Origin: Streptomyces chartreusis
Lineage (GTDB): Bacteria > Actinomycetota > Actinomycetes > Streptomycetales > Streptomycetaceae
Direction: 5' to 3'
DNA: 64,000 nt
Assembly: GCF_008704715.1 (NCBI RefSeq)
Contig: NZ_CP023689.1
Span: 8,432,001-8,496,000, forward strand
The notes beneath the pieces were generated by a model. It was not told the origin of the DNA and did not search any database. It saw only the letters and a program-made list of their open reading frames with translations. Numbering within the stretch: position 1 is the stretch's first letter; every line of letters begins with the position of its first letter. The translations under genes were made by a program, and so were the position numbers. Of the stretch, positions 1 to 8,166 are shown one piece after another.

Positions 1-1
1 G

Positions 2-967
2 TCGATCGTCGGCACCGGTCTCGCCGCCGTAGGCGTCCTCGCCAACGGCACCGAGGAGCAGATCGGCACCTGGGTGCCCCAGATGTACGGCGACGCCAAC
101 GACGTCAAGCTCGCCGCCTTCTGCTCCTCCGAGCCCGACGCCGGCTCCGACGTGGCCTCGATGCGCACGCGTGCCGTCTACGACGAGGCCAAGGACGAGT
201 GGGTGATCAACGGCACGAAGACCTGGGCGACCAACGGCGGCATCGCCAACGTCCACGTGGTCGTCGCGGTCGTCGACGCCGAGCTCGGCTCCAAGGGCCA
301 CGCGTCCTTCATCGTGCCGCCGAACACGCCGGGCCTCTCCCAGGGCCAGAAGTTCAAGAAGCACGGCATCCGGGCCTCGCACACCGCCGAGGTCATCCTG
401 GACAACGTGCGTGTGTCGGGCTCCTGCCTGCTGGGCGGCAAGGCGAAGCTGGACGAGCGCCTGGCGCGGGCCCGCGAGCGGGCCAAGGCCGGCGGCGAGC
501 GGGTGAAGAACGCGGCGATGGCCACGTTCGAGGCCTCCCGGCCGGCCGTCGGCGCGATGGCGGTCGGCACCGCCCGTGCCGCGTACGAGGTAGCCCTCGA
601 CTACGCGATGACGCGCGAGCAGTTCGGGCGCCCGATCATCGACAACCAGGGTGTGGCCTTCCAGCTGGCGGAGATGCGGACGCAGATCGACGCGGCGCGG
701 CTGCTGGTGTGGCGGGCGTCCTGGATGGCGATCAACGGCAAGCCGTTCACGGCGGCCGAGGGGTCGATGTCGAAGCTGTTCGCGAGCGAGACGTCCAAGA
801 AGGTTACCGCTCAGGCCATACAGATCCTGGGCGGCAACGGCTACACGCGGGAGTACCCCGTGGAGCGGATGCACCGCGACAGCGCGATCTACACGATCTT
901 CGAAGGGACGAGCGAGATCCAGCGGCTGGTGATCGCCCGCACGTTGTCGGGTATGCCGATTCGGTAA
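2..967 (+). CDS. Acyl-CoA dehydrogenase, 5' end outside window
   Basis: The frame is open from base 2, so the real start lies left of the window; about 321 residues are visible. The protein belongs to the acyl-CoA dehydrogenase family, FAD enzymes that introduce the alpha-beta double bond into acyl-CoA thioesters during fatty-acid or branched-chain catabolism and pass electrons to electron-transfer flavoprotein. Visible family signatures are AFCSSEPDAGSD (middle beta-domain, flavin contact), the YAMTREQFGRPI helix and the C-terminal IFEGTSEIQRLVIARTL segment, whose glutamate is the usual catalytic base position. A lysine/arginine-rich insert (KLDERLARARERAKAGGERVK) precedes the C-terminal helical domain. 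Substrate cannot be told from sequence. A REP-like hairpin follows the stop. Confidence 0.9.
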   Translation, partial: SIVGTGLAAVGVLANGTEEQIGTWVPQMYGDANDVKLAAFCSSEPDAGSDVASMRTRAVYDEAKDEWVINGTKTWATNGGIANVHVVVAVVDAELGSKGHASFIVPPNTPGLSQGQKFKKHGIRASHTAEVILDNVRVSGSCLLGGKAKLDERLARARERAKAGGERVKNAAMATFEASRPAVGAMAVGTARAAYEVALDYAMTREQFGRPIIDNQGVAFQLAEMRTQIDAARLLVWRASWMAINGKPFTAAEGSMSKLFASETSKKVTAQAIQILGGNGYTREYPVERMHRDSAIYTIFEGTSEIQRLVIARTLSGMPIR

Positions 968-1008
968 GCGCCGTAGGGGTTCTGCGCGATGCGGTCCGCG
1001 GGTGAGTC

Positions 1009-1045
1009 GTGACCGGTCGCGCGGTTCCGCGCGCCCCTCGGGGCG
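1009..1045. repeat. REP-like palindromic element, copy 1
   Basis: A GTCGCGCGGTTCC block is followed by a CGCCCC-TC-GGGGCG hairpin. The same arrangement, with a GTCGCGCAGTTCC block, recurs at 5471-5512. Dispersed elements of this form are common at the 3' ends of Streptomyces genes; here it follows the acyl-CoA dehydrogenase and may act as a terminator. Confidence 0.5.
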
Positions 1046-1076
1046 TGGACCGCAGCCGAGTCGATGGAGGATGTCG

Positions 1077-1682
1077 ATGACGGACAACCCGCTTGTGCCG
1101 CTGATCGCCCGGGGAGAGGCCGATCTCGGCACCCTTGGCGCGCTCGCGCTCGAACAGAGCCGGGTGATCCCGGCAGACCGTCTCGCCTTCCTCCATCTGG
1201 CCCAACGGGCCACGCCCGACGCTCCCGAGTCCGCCGCCTTCTTCACCTTCCTCGCCGAGGGCGAGGTGCTTGCGGGGGAGCGCCTCGGGGCTTTCGCGGC
1301 GGCGTGCGGTGTGACGGAGGCGCAGTCGGCCGCCTACGAACCCCTCCCGGGCTGCCAGGGATACCCCGCGTACGTGGCCTGGCTGGCCCTGAACGCCGCG
1401 CCGGCCGAGGCCGTGTTCGCGCTGACGGCCAACTTCGCGGCCTGGGGCGGCTACTGCGCGACGATCGCCGAGGCCCTGCGTACCCGCTACGGCTTCGAGG
1501 ACGAGGCCTGCGCCTTCTTCGACTTCTTCGCGGAACCGTCCCCGGAACTGGACCGGCTGGCACGTGCGGCGCTGGAGGCAGGTGGACCGAACGAGCCGCG
1601 GGCCAACCGGTACGCGCGCTTGCTCCAGTCCTACGAGGACCAGTTCTGGTCGACGCTGAGCGCACTCACCCCTACGGCGTAG
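1077..1682 (+). CDS. TenA/THI-4/PqqC-superfamily protein
   Basis: 201 residues, all helical in character. It resembles the TenA/THI-4/PQQC fold that includes thiaminase II and several iron or cofactor-processing enzymes. Visible features are an aromatic-rich core (FAAWGGYCATI with a candidate active-site cysteine, and FFDFFAEP) and a C-terminal RYARLLQSYEDQFW helix typical of the family. The start at 1077 was chosen because GGAGG lies six bases upstream; the in-frame ATG at 1071 directly abuts that sequence and is less likely. The gene overlaps the convergent DUF6213-like gene by 11 bases. True thiaminase activity is uncertain, since many TenA-like proteins act on other substrates. Confidence 0.65.
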   Translation: MTDNPLVPLIARGEADLGTLGALALEQSRVIPADRLAFLHLAQRATPDAPESAAFFTFLAEGEVLAGERLGAFAAACGVTEAQSAAYEPLPGCQGYPAYVAWLALNAAPAEAVFALTANFAAWGGYCATIAEALRTRYGFEDEACAFFDFFAEPSPELDRLARAALEAGGPNEPRANRYARLLQSYEDQFWSTLSALTPTA

Positions 1683-1908
1683 TCCCACTGCTGTGGGCGA
1701 TGCACGCCACGTCGATCCGGTCGGCGAGCTTGGCCAGCTCGATGGTCAGCGCGGCCACCGTGTCCTCGTCGAGCCCCTCCTCCCCGGCCTCGACAAGGTG
1801 CAGCCACCGACCACCCACCGTACGCAGCAGCTTGCTCACATCGGCGGCAGCAACCTGCAAGGTCCCCCGGTCGTCGACGATCAGCGGCAGAGTAACTTCG
1901 CGATTCAC
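1672..1908 (-). CDS. Small conserved protein (DUF6213-like)
   Basis: 78 residues beginning VNREVTLPLIVDDRG. It is predicted soluble and alternates beta and alpha segments (TLQVAAADVSKLLRTVGGRW, then EEGLDEDTVAALTIELAKLADRIDVACIAH). I recognise it as a small protein conserved across Streptomyces, assigned from memory to DUF6213; no function is known to me. The GTG start at 1908 is preferred over a longer N-terminal extension because the protein's conserved part begins there. It lies 25 bases downstream of the dehydrogenase gene on the same strand, so it is probably co-transcribed. Confidence 0.6.
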   Translation of the reverse strand: MNREVTLPLIVDDRGTLQVAAADVSKLLRTVGGRWLHLVEAGEEGLDEDTVAALTIELAKLADRIDVACIAHSSGTTP

Positions 1909-1933
1909 ACCCGGGATCGTAGCTGCGCGGCGC

Positions 1934-3328
1934 TCACGCACCCTGCCAAACCGTAGTGATGTTGCAGAACTCGCGGATTCCGTGCCCGGACAGCTCACGG
2001 CCGAATCCGGACCGCTTCACTCCGCCGAACGGGAACGCCGGATGGGACGCCGTCATCCCATTGACGTACACGCTCCCGGCCTCAAGGTCGCGTACGAACC
2101 GGTCGACCTCGGCCTCGTCACGGGTCCACACGTTCGAACTCAGTCCGAAGGGCGAGTCGTTCGCGATCAGCACGGCCTCGTCCAGGTCGCTCGCCCGGTA
2201 CAGCGTGGCGACCGGGCCGAACGCCTCCTCGCGGTGGATCCGCATCTCGCGGGTGATGTCGGCGAGGACGGTGGGCGGGTAGTACCAGCCCGGGAGCTCG
2301 GGGCGGCGCAGCCGGTGGCCGCCGCACAGCACGGTCGCCCCGCTGCGCTCGGCGTCGTCGACCAGTTCCTCCAGGTCCGTGCGTCCCTGCTCGCTGGAGA
2401 GCGGGCCGACGTCCGTCTCGTCCAGCATCGGGTCGCCGACCACCAGCGCCTTCATGCCCTCGACGAAGCGGTCGGCGAAGGCGTCGTAGACGTCCGTGTG
2501 CACGATGAAGCGCTTGGCGGCGATGCAGGACTGCCCGTTGTTCTGCACCCGCGCGGTCACCGCGATCTGCGCGGCGCGGTCGATGTCGGCGGACGGCATG
2601 ACGACGTAGGGGTCGCTGCCGCCCAGCTCCAGCACCGTCTTCTTGATCATCTCCCCGGCGGTGGAGGCGACCGCGCGGCCCGCGGGCTCGCTGCCGGTCA
2701 GCGTCGCGGCCTTCACGCGCTCGTCGCGCAGGATGTCGTCGACCTGGCCGGCGCCGATCAGCAGGGTCTGGAAGCAGCCCTCGGTGTAGCCCGCGCGGTG
2801 GAACAGGTCCTCGATGTAGAGGGCGGTCTGGGGGACGTTCGAGGAGTGCTTCAGCAGACCGACGTTGCCCGCCATCAGCGCCGGCGCCGCGAAGCGCATC
2901 ACCTGCCACAGCGGGAAGTTCCACGGCATGACCGCGAGGACCGGACCGAGCGGGCGGTAGCGCACCCGTACCCGTGAGGCGCCCGAGTCCTTCACGTCGG
3001 AGTCGGCCGGTTCCTCGTCGGCGAGCAGGCCCTCGGCGCGTTCGGCGTACCAGCGCATGGCCTTGGCGCACTTCGCGGCCTCCGCGCGGGCCTGCTTGAT
3101 GGGCTTGCCCATCTCGGTGGTCATGACCCGGGCGATGTCCTCCTGATCGGCGTCCAGGAGATTCGCGGCCTGGATCAGCAGGCGGCCCCGGTCTACGAAG
3201 GTCGTGGTCCGGTACGTGCGGAACGTGGCCTCGGCGAGCTGGAGCCTGCGCTCGATCTCCTCCTCGCCCATGGCCTCGTACGTCTTGAGCGTCTCGCCGT
3301 TCGCCGGGTTGACCGTCGCGATGGGCAT
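1934..3328 (-). CDS. gabD: NAD(P)-dependent succinate-semialdehyde dehydrogenase family
   Basis: 464 residues, a complete aldehyde dehydrogenase. It oxidises an aldehyde to the acid; the closest family I recognise is succinate-semialdehyde dehydrogenase of the GabD type, acting in GABA and succinate-semialdehyde breakdown in the cytoplasm. Visible motifs are MPWNFP (oxyanion asparagine), LTGSEPAGR (nucleotide-binding turn), VLELGGSDP (general-base glutamate) and NNGQSCIAAKRF (nucleophile cysteine). The ATG at 3328 has AGGAGG seven bases upstream. Substrate specificity within the ALDH superfamily is an inference from overall similarity. Confidence 0.8.
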   Translation of the reverse strand: MPIATVNPANGETLKTYEAMGEEEIERRLQLAEATFRTYRTTTFVDRGRLLIQAANLLDADQEDIARVMTTEMGKPIKQARAEAAKCAKAMRWYAERAEGLLADEEPADSDVKDSGASRVRVRYRPLGPVLAVMPWNFPLWQVMRFAAPALMAGNVGLLKHSSNVPQTALYIEDLFHRAGYTEGCFQTLLIGAGQVDDILRDERVKAATLTGSEPAGRAVASTAGEMIKKTVLELGGSDPYVVMPSADIDRAAQIAVTARVQNNGQSCIAAKRFIVHTDVYDAFADRFVEGMKALVVGDPMLDETDVGPLSSEQGRTDLEELVDDAERSGATVLCGGHRLRRPELPGWYYPPTVLADITREMRIHREEAFGPVATLYRASDLDEAVLIANDSPFGLSSNVWTRDEAEVDRFVRDLEAGSVYVNGMTASHPAFPFGGVKRSGFGRELSGHGIREFCNITTVWQGA

Positions 3329-3404
3329 GACCGACCTCCTGGGAGCGGGCTGTTGCTTCGACCTTCCCGCGCCGCGGTGGCTACCGCAACGCGTGTGGGG
3401 CCGC

Positions 3405-3863
3405 TCAGGCCGAGTGCTCCGTCAGACGGTCGAGAAACGCGGCCTGGGCCTTGACGACGACCTCGCGCGCCCGGTCGACGGGCAGCCAGCGCACCCGGTC
3501 CAGCTCGGGGAACTCCTGGGTACGGCCCGAGCGCGGCGGCCACTCCATCCGGAAGGTGCCGGGGACGACCGTCGCCGGGTCGAGGTCGGCCTCGATCGCC
3601 CAGACCGTGACGATCTTGCCGCCCGTCTGCCTGACCTCGCCGAGCGCCACGGCCTCTCCGTCCGGCGGCGGCAGCCCCAGTTCCTCCTGGAACTCGCGGC
3701 GGGCCGCGTCCCAGGCGGGCTCGTCGGGCTCGTACTCGCCCTTGGGTACCGTCCAGGCCCCCGCGTCGCGCTTGGCGAAGAACGGGCCGCCCATATGGCC
3801 GAGCAGCACCTCCAGGCCGCCGGCGGTGCGGCGGAAGAGCAGCAGGCCGGCGCTGTGCTTCAC
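3405..3863 (-). CDS. Nudix hydrolase coupled to DNA ligase
   Basis: 152 residues. The Nudix box is present as GEYEPDEPAWDAARREFQEELG, i.e. Gx5Ex7REUxEExGU, which binds the divalent metal for cleavage of a nucleoside diphosphate linked to another group. The N-terminus (KHSAGLLLFRR, LEVLLGHMGGPFFAKRDAGAWTVPKG) matches the subgroup of short actinobacterial Nudix proteins. The GTG start at 3863 overlaps the ligase stop codon (GTGA), so translation is coupled. A role in clearing damaged or capped nucleotides during repair would suit the neighbour, but this is inference. Confidence 0.88.
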   Translation of the reverse strand: MKHSAGLLLFRRTAGGLEVLLGHMGGPFFAKRDAGAWTVPKGEYEPDEPAWDAARREFQEELGLPPPDGEAVALGEVRQTGGKIVTVWAIEADLDPATVVPGTFRMEWPPRSGRTQEFPELDRVRWLPVDRAREVVVKAQAAFLDRLTEHSA

Positions 3864-5398
3864 GGCCGCACCTCCGGGTGGGCGGCGAGCAGGGTCTCCA
3901 CCGTGTCGGCCTCCTCCGGCCGCTTGTCCTCGCGGTAGCGGACCACGCGGGCGAAGCGCAGGGTTACGCCGGCCGGGTAGCGGGTGGAGCGCTGCAGACC
4001 GTCGTAGGCGATCTCGACGACGAGTTCCGGGCGTACGGTCACCACCCAGTCGTCGCTGCGGACGGCGAGCTCCTGGAGCCGCTCGGTCTGCCAGGCCAGC
4101 ATCGCGTCGGTCATGCCCTTGAAGGTCTTGCCGAGCATGGCGAAGCCGCCGTCCGCCGTGCGCGCCCCCAGGTGCAGATTGGAGAGCTTGCCGGTCCTGC
4201 GGCCGTGGCCCCATTCGGCGGCCAGCACCACCAGGTCGAGGGTGTGCACGGGCTTGACCTTCAGCCAGGAGGCGCCGCGCCGGCCCGCGCTGTAGGGGGC
4301 GTCGAGTGCCTTGACGACCACGCCCTCGTGGCCGCGCTCCAGGGTCTCGGCGAGGAAGCCCTCGGCCCGCGTGAGGTCCTCGGGGCCGGACACCAGCGCG
4401 CGGCGTACCCGCATCGGCTCGGGGACCAGGCGGGCCAGCTCCGCGTGGCGCTCGGTGAACGGCAGGTCGAGCAGGTCGTGGCCGTCGACGGACAGGGCGT
4501 CGAAGAAGACGGGGGAGACGGGGACCTGCGCGGCCGCCGTCGCCACGTCCGCGCGGGAGCCGACGCGGCCGGCGGTCTCCTGGAAGGAGCGGGGGCGGCC
4601 GGTGTCGTCGAAGGCGATGACCTCGCCGTCCAGGATGAAGCTCTCGCCCCTCAACTCCAGTGCGGCTGAGGTCACTTCGGGCAGGCGGTCGGTGATGTCG
4701 TCGAGGGTGCGGGTGTAGAGCCGTACCGAGTCGCCGTCGCGGTGGACCTGGACGCGGATGCCGTCCAGCTTCTCCTCGACCGCGCACGCGCCGAGCTTGT
4801 CGACCGCCTCCGACACCGCGGAGGCGGTGTGCGCCAGCATCGGCAGCACCGGGCGGCCGACGGTGAGCCGGAACCGCTCCAGCGCCCCGGGCCCGTCCGC
4901 GAGCAGTGCCCGAGCCACGTCCTGGAGGGAACCGGCGAGCATCACGGCCCGCCGCACGTCCGCCGGCGGTGCCTCCGTCGCCCGGGCGAGGCCCTCCACG
5001 GCCACGGCGTCCAGGGCGCCCTGCCGTACCTCGCCGGTGATCAGCCCGAACAGGAAGCGCTGCTCGTCCTCGGTCGCGGCGCCCATCAACTCACCCACCA
5101 GCCGGGCTCTTTCGGCCTGCGAGCCGGTGCCGGAGACCTTGCCGAGTTCGGTGAGCCGGGCGTCCACCTCACGGACGGTGAGGGTCGGCTCGGCGGCCGG
5201 CGGGACCGGGCGGCTCAGCACCTTCCAGCCGATGCCGAGCCGGCCCTGCGGGAGGCGGCCCGCCAGATACGGGATGACGATCGGTACGTCGTCCGCCTCG
5301 GCGTCCCGGAAGAGCTCCGCGAGCAGAGCGATCTTCCGGGAGCGCGCCGAGGTCGCGGCGACCTCCTGGGACACACGGGCCAGCCGGGTCAGCAGCAT
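3860..5398 (-). CDS. lig: ATP-dependent DNA ligase
   Basis: 512 residues, the usual length of the archaeal-type ATP-dependent DNA ligase also found in actinomycetes. The N-terminal third is the helical DNA-binding domain. The adenylation motif EEKLDGIRVQ supplies the lysine that carries AMP, followed by the FILDGEVIAF, EGVVVKALD and SWLKVKP nucleotidyltransferase motifs and a C-terminal OB domain ending in YREDKRPEEADTVETL. It seals DNA nicks, probably in repair rather than replication, since bacteria normally use a separate NAD-dependent ligase. The ATG at 5398 begins the conserved MLLTRLARVSQEVA segment; an upstream open stretch on this strand is the shadow of the next gene. Confidence 0.93.
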   Translation of the reverse strand: MLLTRLARVSQEVAATSARSRKIALLAELFRDAEADDVPIVIPYLAGRLPQGRLGIGWKVLSRPVPPAAEPTLTVREVDARLTELGKVSGTGSQAERARLVGELMGAATEDEQRFLFGLITGEVRQGALDAVAVEGLARATEAPPADVRRAVMLAGSLQDVARALLADGPGALERFRLTVGRPVLPMLAHTASAVSEAVDKLGACAVEEKLDGIRVQVHRDGDSVRLYTRTLDDITDRLPEVTSAALELRGESFILDGEVIAFDDTGRPRSFQETAGRVGSRADVATAAAQVPVSPVFFDALSVDGHDLLDLPFTERHAELARLVPEPMRVRRALVSGPEDLTRAEGFLAETLERGHEGVVVKALDAPYSAGRRGASWLKVKPVHTLDLVVLAAEWGHGRRTGKLSNLHLGARTADGGFAMLGKTFKGMTDAMLAWQTERLQELAVRSDDWVVTVRPELVVEIAYDGLQRSTRYPAGVTLRFARVVRYREDKRPEEADTVETLLAAHPEVRP

Positions 5399-5470
5399 GC
5401 AGCCATGGTGCGTCGCGCTCCGCTGAATTACACGCCGACGAACGGGTCGCTTTTCGGCTGCGGGCGCGTC

Positions 5471-5512
5471 GTGGCTTGTCGCGCAGTTCCCCGCGCCCCT
5501 TACAGGGGCGCG
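5471..5512. repeat. REP-like palindromic element, copy 2
   Basis: A GTCGCGCAGTTCC block is followed by CGCGCCCC-TTACA-GGGGCGCG, an 8-bp stem. It overlaps the last codons and the TAA stop of the flavoprotein gene. It shares its block and hairpin arrangement with 1009-1045 and probably serves as the 3' terminator of that gene. Confidence 0.55.
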
Positions 5513-6435
5513 TCCAGGTCCGTCATCAGCAGCTCTCCGTTGATGAAGGCGCCCGCCCGGTAGCCGCCCGATGCCGCGTTGACGACCTGCTCCGCGAAGC
5601 CCATCGCGTTGCCGGCCGCCCAGACGCCCGGTACGGAGGTCAGGCCCGTCGGGTCGACCACCGGGTAGGAGCCGAAGGGGGTCTCCTGGAACTCGGCGCC
5701 GAGCTTCTCCAGGAGGCCGGTCTGCGGTACCGCGCGGGGTGCCGTGAAGACGACCTCGCGCGCGTGCACCGTGCCGTCCGCGAGCCGCACCCCCTTCAGC
5801 CGGTCGTCCTCGATCACCAGCTCGGCCACCTCGCCGGGGACCACCTTCACGCCGGCCGCAGCGAGCCTGCGCAGGTCGTCGTCCGAGAGGTCGGACTCGG
5901 CGACCTCGTGCAGGAAGAAGGTCACGTCCTTCGACCACTGGGACACCATGAGCGCCTGGTGCACGCTCAGCGGGGTGGTCGCGAGCACACCGAAGGCCCG
6001 GTCGCGGACCTCCCAGCCGTGGCAGTACGGGCAGTGCAGCACGTCGTTGCCGAAGCGTTCGGCGACGCCGGGGACATCGGGCAGCTCGTCCCTGAGGCCG
6101 GTGGCGACGACCAGGCGCCGGGCCCGGACGCTGCGGCCGCTCGCGAGCACCACCGTGAAGTCGCCGTCCCGGGTGACGTCGACCGCGCGGTCCCGGACCA
6201 GCTCGACGCCGTACCGTGCGATCTCCTCACGCCCCACCGCCAGGAACTCCCCGGGCGACATGCCGTCGCGGGACAGATAGCCCTGCATATGGGCGGCGGG
6301 CGCGTTGCGTGGCTCGCCGGCGTCGACGACCAGGGTCCGGCGTCGGGCGCGGCCCAGGACCAGGGCGGCGGACAGGCCGGCAGCGCCGCCTCCGACGACT
6401 ACGACCTCGTAACTCTCGGTGTGCTTCTCGGTCAT
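5500..6435 (-). CDS. Thioredoxin-reductase-like FAD/NAD(P) oxidoreductase
   Basis: 311 residues, the length of low-molecular-weight thioredoxin reductases. The FAD-binding GGGAAGLSAAL is near the N-terminus, and ATGLRDELPDVPG precedes a redox CPYCHG motif. The C-terminal FAD motif is PGVWAAGNAMG. CPYCHG replaces the CAxCDG typical of TrxB, a variant common in Streptomyces paralogues whose partner need not be thioredoxin. The second nucleotide-binding turn (GVLATTPLS) lacks a GxGxxA motif, so pyridine-nucleotide use is uncertain. The start at 6435 is preceded by GGAGG eight bases upstream. It is divergent from an XRE-cupin regulator, which probably controls it. Confidence 0.85.
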   Translation of the reverse strand: MTEKHTESYEVVVVGGGAAGLSAALVLGRARRRTLVVDAGEPRNAPAAHMQGYLSRDGMSPGEFLAVGREEIARYGVELVRDRAVDVTRDGDFTVVLASGRSVRARRLVVATGLRDELPDVPGVAERFGNDVLHCPYCHGWEVRDRAFGVLATTPLSVHQALMVSQWSKDVTFFLHEVAESDLSDDDLRRLAAAGVKVVPGEVAELVIEDDRLKGVRLADGTVHAREVVFTAPRAVPQTGLLEKLGAEFQETPFGSYPVVDPTGLTSVPGVWAAGNAMGFAEQVVNAASGGYRAGAFINGELLMTDLDAPL

Positions 6436-6476
6436 GGTGACCACCTCCACCACGACAGTCGCCCCGCCGCGCGGGA

Positions 6477-6505
6477 TTGACAAATCAACTTGCCGATTCT
6501 GCAAT
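6477..6505 (+). promoter_or_regulatory. Promoter of XRE-cupin regulator (leaderless)
   Basis: TTGACA at 6477-6482 and TGCAAT at 6500-6505 are separated by 17 bases. The ATG at 6512 is six bases after the -10 element and has no ribosome binding site, so the mRNA is probably leaderless. The 76-base divergent gap must also hold the promoter of the flavoprotein gene. Confidence 0.6.
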
Positions 6506-6511
6506 ACAGGG

Positions 6512-7084
6512 ATGAGTACCGACGACGTTCTCGCCGAAGTGGGGCCCAGGCTCAGGAGGCTGCGCAAGGACCGGGACGTTACCCTCGCGGCGCTGTCCGA
6601 GACGACCGGCATCTCCGTGAGCACCCTGTCCCGGCTGGAGTCGGGCCTGCGCAAGCCCAGTCTGGAGCTGCTGCTGCCGATCGCGCAGGCGCACCAGGTG
6701 CCGCTGGACGAACTGGTCGGCGCCCCTCCGGTGGACGATCCGCGCGTACGCTCCAAGCCGATCGAGCAGCACGGCCGTACCTTCTGGCCGCTCACCCGGC
6801 AGCCCGGAGGGCTCCAGGCGTTCAAGATCCTGGCGCCCCCGCGCAACGAGGAGCCGGAACAGCGGACCCACGAGGGCTACGAGTGGCTGTACGTGCTCTC
6901 CGGGCGGCTGCGGCTGCTGCTGGGCGAGCACGACCTGGTGCTGGAGCCCGGGGAGGCGGCCGAGTTCGACACCCGGGTGCCGCACTGGTTCGGGTCGACG
7001 GGGGAGGGGCCGGTGGAGTGCCTCAGCCTGTTCGGGCCGCAGGGGGAGCGCATGCACGTGCGGGCGCGTCCCCGGAAGGCGTGA
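6512..7084 (+). CDS. XRE-family regulator with C-terminal cupin
   Basis: 190 residues. Residues about 8-65 form an HTH_3 domain (LRRLRKDRDVTLAALSETTGISVSTLSRLESGLRKPS). Residues about 110-180 form a small cupin barrel (THEGYEWLYVLSGRLRLLLGEHDLVLEPGEAAEFDTRVPHWF) with the usual metal-site histidine and glutamate positions. Such proteins usually repress a neighbouring operon and sense a small molecule through the cupin. The divergent thioredoxin-reductase-like gene is the obvious target. The start follows the conserved MSTDD beginning and the leaderless promoter just upstream. Confidence 0.88.
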   Translation: MSTDDVLAEVGPRLRRLRKDRDVTLAALSETTGISVSTLSRLESGLRKPSLELLLPIAQAHQVPLDELVGAPPVDDPRVRSKPIEQHGRTFWPLTRQPGGLQAFKILAPPRNEEPEQRTHEGYEWLYVLSGRLRLLLGEHDLVLEPGEAAEFDTRVPHWFGSTGEGPVECLSLFGPQGERMHVRARPRKA

Positions 7085-7124
7085 CGGACGCGACTGTTCC
7101 CCGGCGGACTGTTCCCTGATCGGC

Positions 7125-7141
7125 AAGCGACCGCTTAGTAT
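7125..7141 (+). promoter_or_regulatory. Palindrome overlapping -10 of acyl-CoA operon
   Basis: AAGCG-AC-CGCTT (7125-7136) is a perfect inverted repeat that runs into TAGTAT (7136-7141), a good -10 hexamer placed about 50 bases before the oxidoreductase start. Palindromes of this shape are typical TetR-family operators in lipid genes. The regulator is not in the window. Confidence 0.45.
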
Positions 7142-7188
7142 GCGAACCGACCCCGGTCAGACGAAGCAGTCCCCCGTGGAGGCCCCGC

Positions 7189-8166
7189 ATGCAGGCATGG
7201 CAAGTGCACGAGAACGGCGAGCCGAGCGAGGTGATGCGTCTCGACGAGATCGACACGCCCACGCCCGGTGACGGCCAAGTCCTGCTGAAGGTGCGTGCCG
7301 CGAACATCAACTTCCCGGACGCGCTGCTGTGCCGGGGCCACTACCAGGTCCGGCCGCCGCTGCCGTTCACGCCGGGCGTGGAGATCTGCGGCGAGACCGA
7401 GGACGGGCGCCGCGTCATCGCCAACCCGGCGCTGCCGTACGGCGGCTTCGCCGAGTACGCCGTCGCGGACGCCGCCGCCGTCCTGCCCGCACCCGAGTCG
7501 CTGGACGACGCCGAGGCCGCCGCCCTGCACATCGGCTACCAGACCGGCTGGTTCGGCCTGCACCGCCGGGCCGGCCTGGAGGCCGGGGAGACGCTGCTCG
7601 TCCACGCTGCCGCGGGAGGGGTCGGCAGCGCGGCCGTGCAGCTCGGCAAGGCCGCCGGCGCGCGGGTCATCGGCGTCGTGGGCGGCGCCGACAAGGCGGC
7701 CGTGGCGCGGGAGCTCGGCTGCGACGTCGTCGTCGACCGGCGCTCCGAGGACGTCATCGGAGCCGTGAAGGAAGCCACCGGCGGTCGGGGCGCCGACGTC
7801 ATCTACGACCCCGTCGGCGGCGAGGCCTACGACCAGTCCGCCAAGGTCGTCGCCTTCGAGGGCCGGATCGTGGTCGTCGGCTTCGCGAGCGGCCGGATCC
7901 CCAGCCCGGCGCTCAACCACGCCCTGGTGAAGAACTACTCGATCCTCGGCCTGCACTGGGGCCTGTACAACACCAAGAACCCGAAGCTGATCATGCACTG
8001 CCACGAGCAGCTCACCGAGCTGGCCGCCCGGGGCGCCATCAAGCCGCTGGTGAGCGAGCGCGTCCCGCTGGGCGGGGCGGCCGCCGCCGTGCAGCGCGTC
8101 GCCGACGGCGTCACCACGGGGCGCGTCGCCGTGATCCCGGGACTCACCGAAGGAGGAGCGGCATGA
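7189..8166 (+). CDS. NADPH:quinone oxidoreductase / zinc-less MDR dehydrogenase
   Basis: 325 residues, medium-chain dehydrogenase/reductase superfamily, quinone oxidoreductase branch. The N-terminal GroES-like half shows INFPDALLCRGHYQVRPPLPFTPGVEICG, without the zinc-binding cysteine cluster. The Rossmann half has HAAAGGVGSAAVQLGKAAGARVIG, with the AAGGVG nucleotide-binding turn. It probably reduces an enoyl or quinone substrate with NADPH. It is first in an operon with two acyl-CoA dehydrogenases; its TGA overlaps the ATG of the next gene (ATGA). A GGAGG lies upstream of the ATG at 7189. Confidence 0.88.
   Translation: MQAWQVHENGEPSEVMRLDEIDTPTPGDGQVLLKVRAANINFPDALLCRGHYQVRPPLPFTPGVEICGETEDGRRVIANPALPYGGFAEYAVADAAAVLPAPESLDDAEAAALHIGYQTGWFGLHRRAGLEAGETLLVHAAAGGVGSAAVQLGKAAGARVIGVVGGADKAAVARELGCDVVVDRRSEDVIGAVKEATGGRGADVIYDPVGGEAYDQSAKVVAFEGRIVVVGFASGRIPSPALNHALVKNYSILGLHWGLYNTKNPKLIMHCHEQLTELAARGAIKPLVSERVPLGGAAAAVQRVADGVTTGRVAVIPGLTEGGAA

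Noticed and set aside
5399..5938. Upstream extension of the DNA ligase frame
   Set aside because: It lies antisense to the flavoprotein gene frame, has no family similarity, and the ligase N-terminus starts naturally at ATG 5398.
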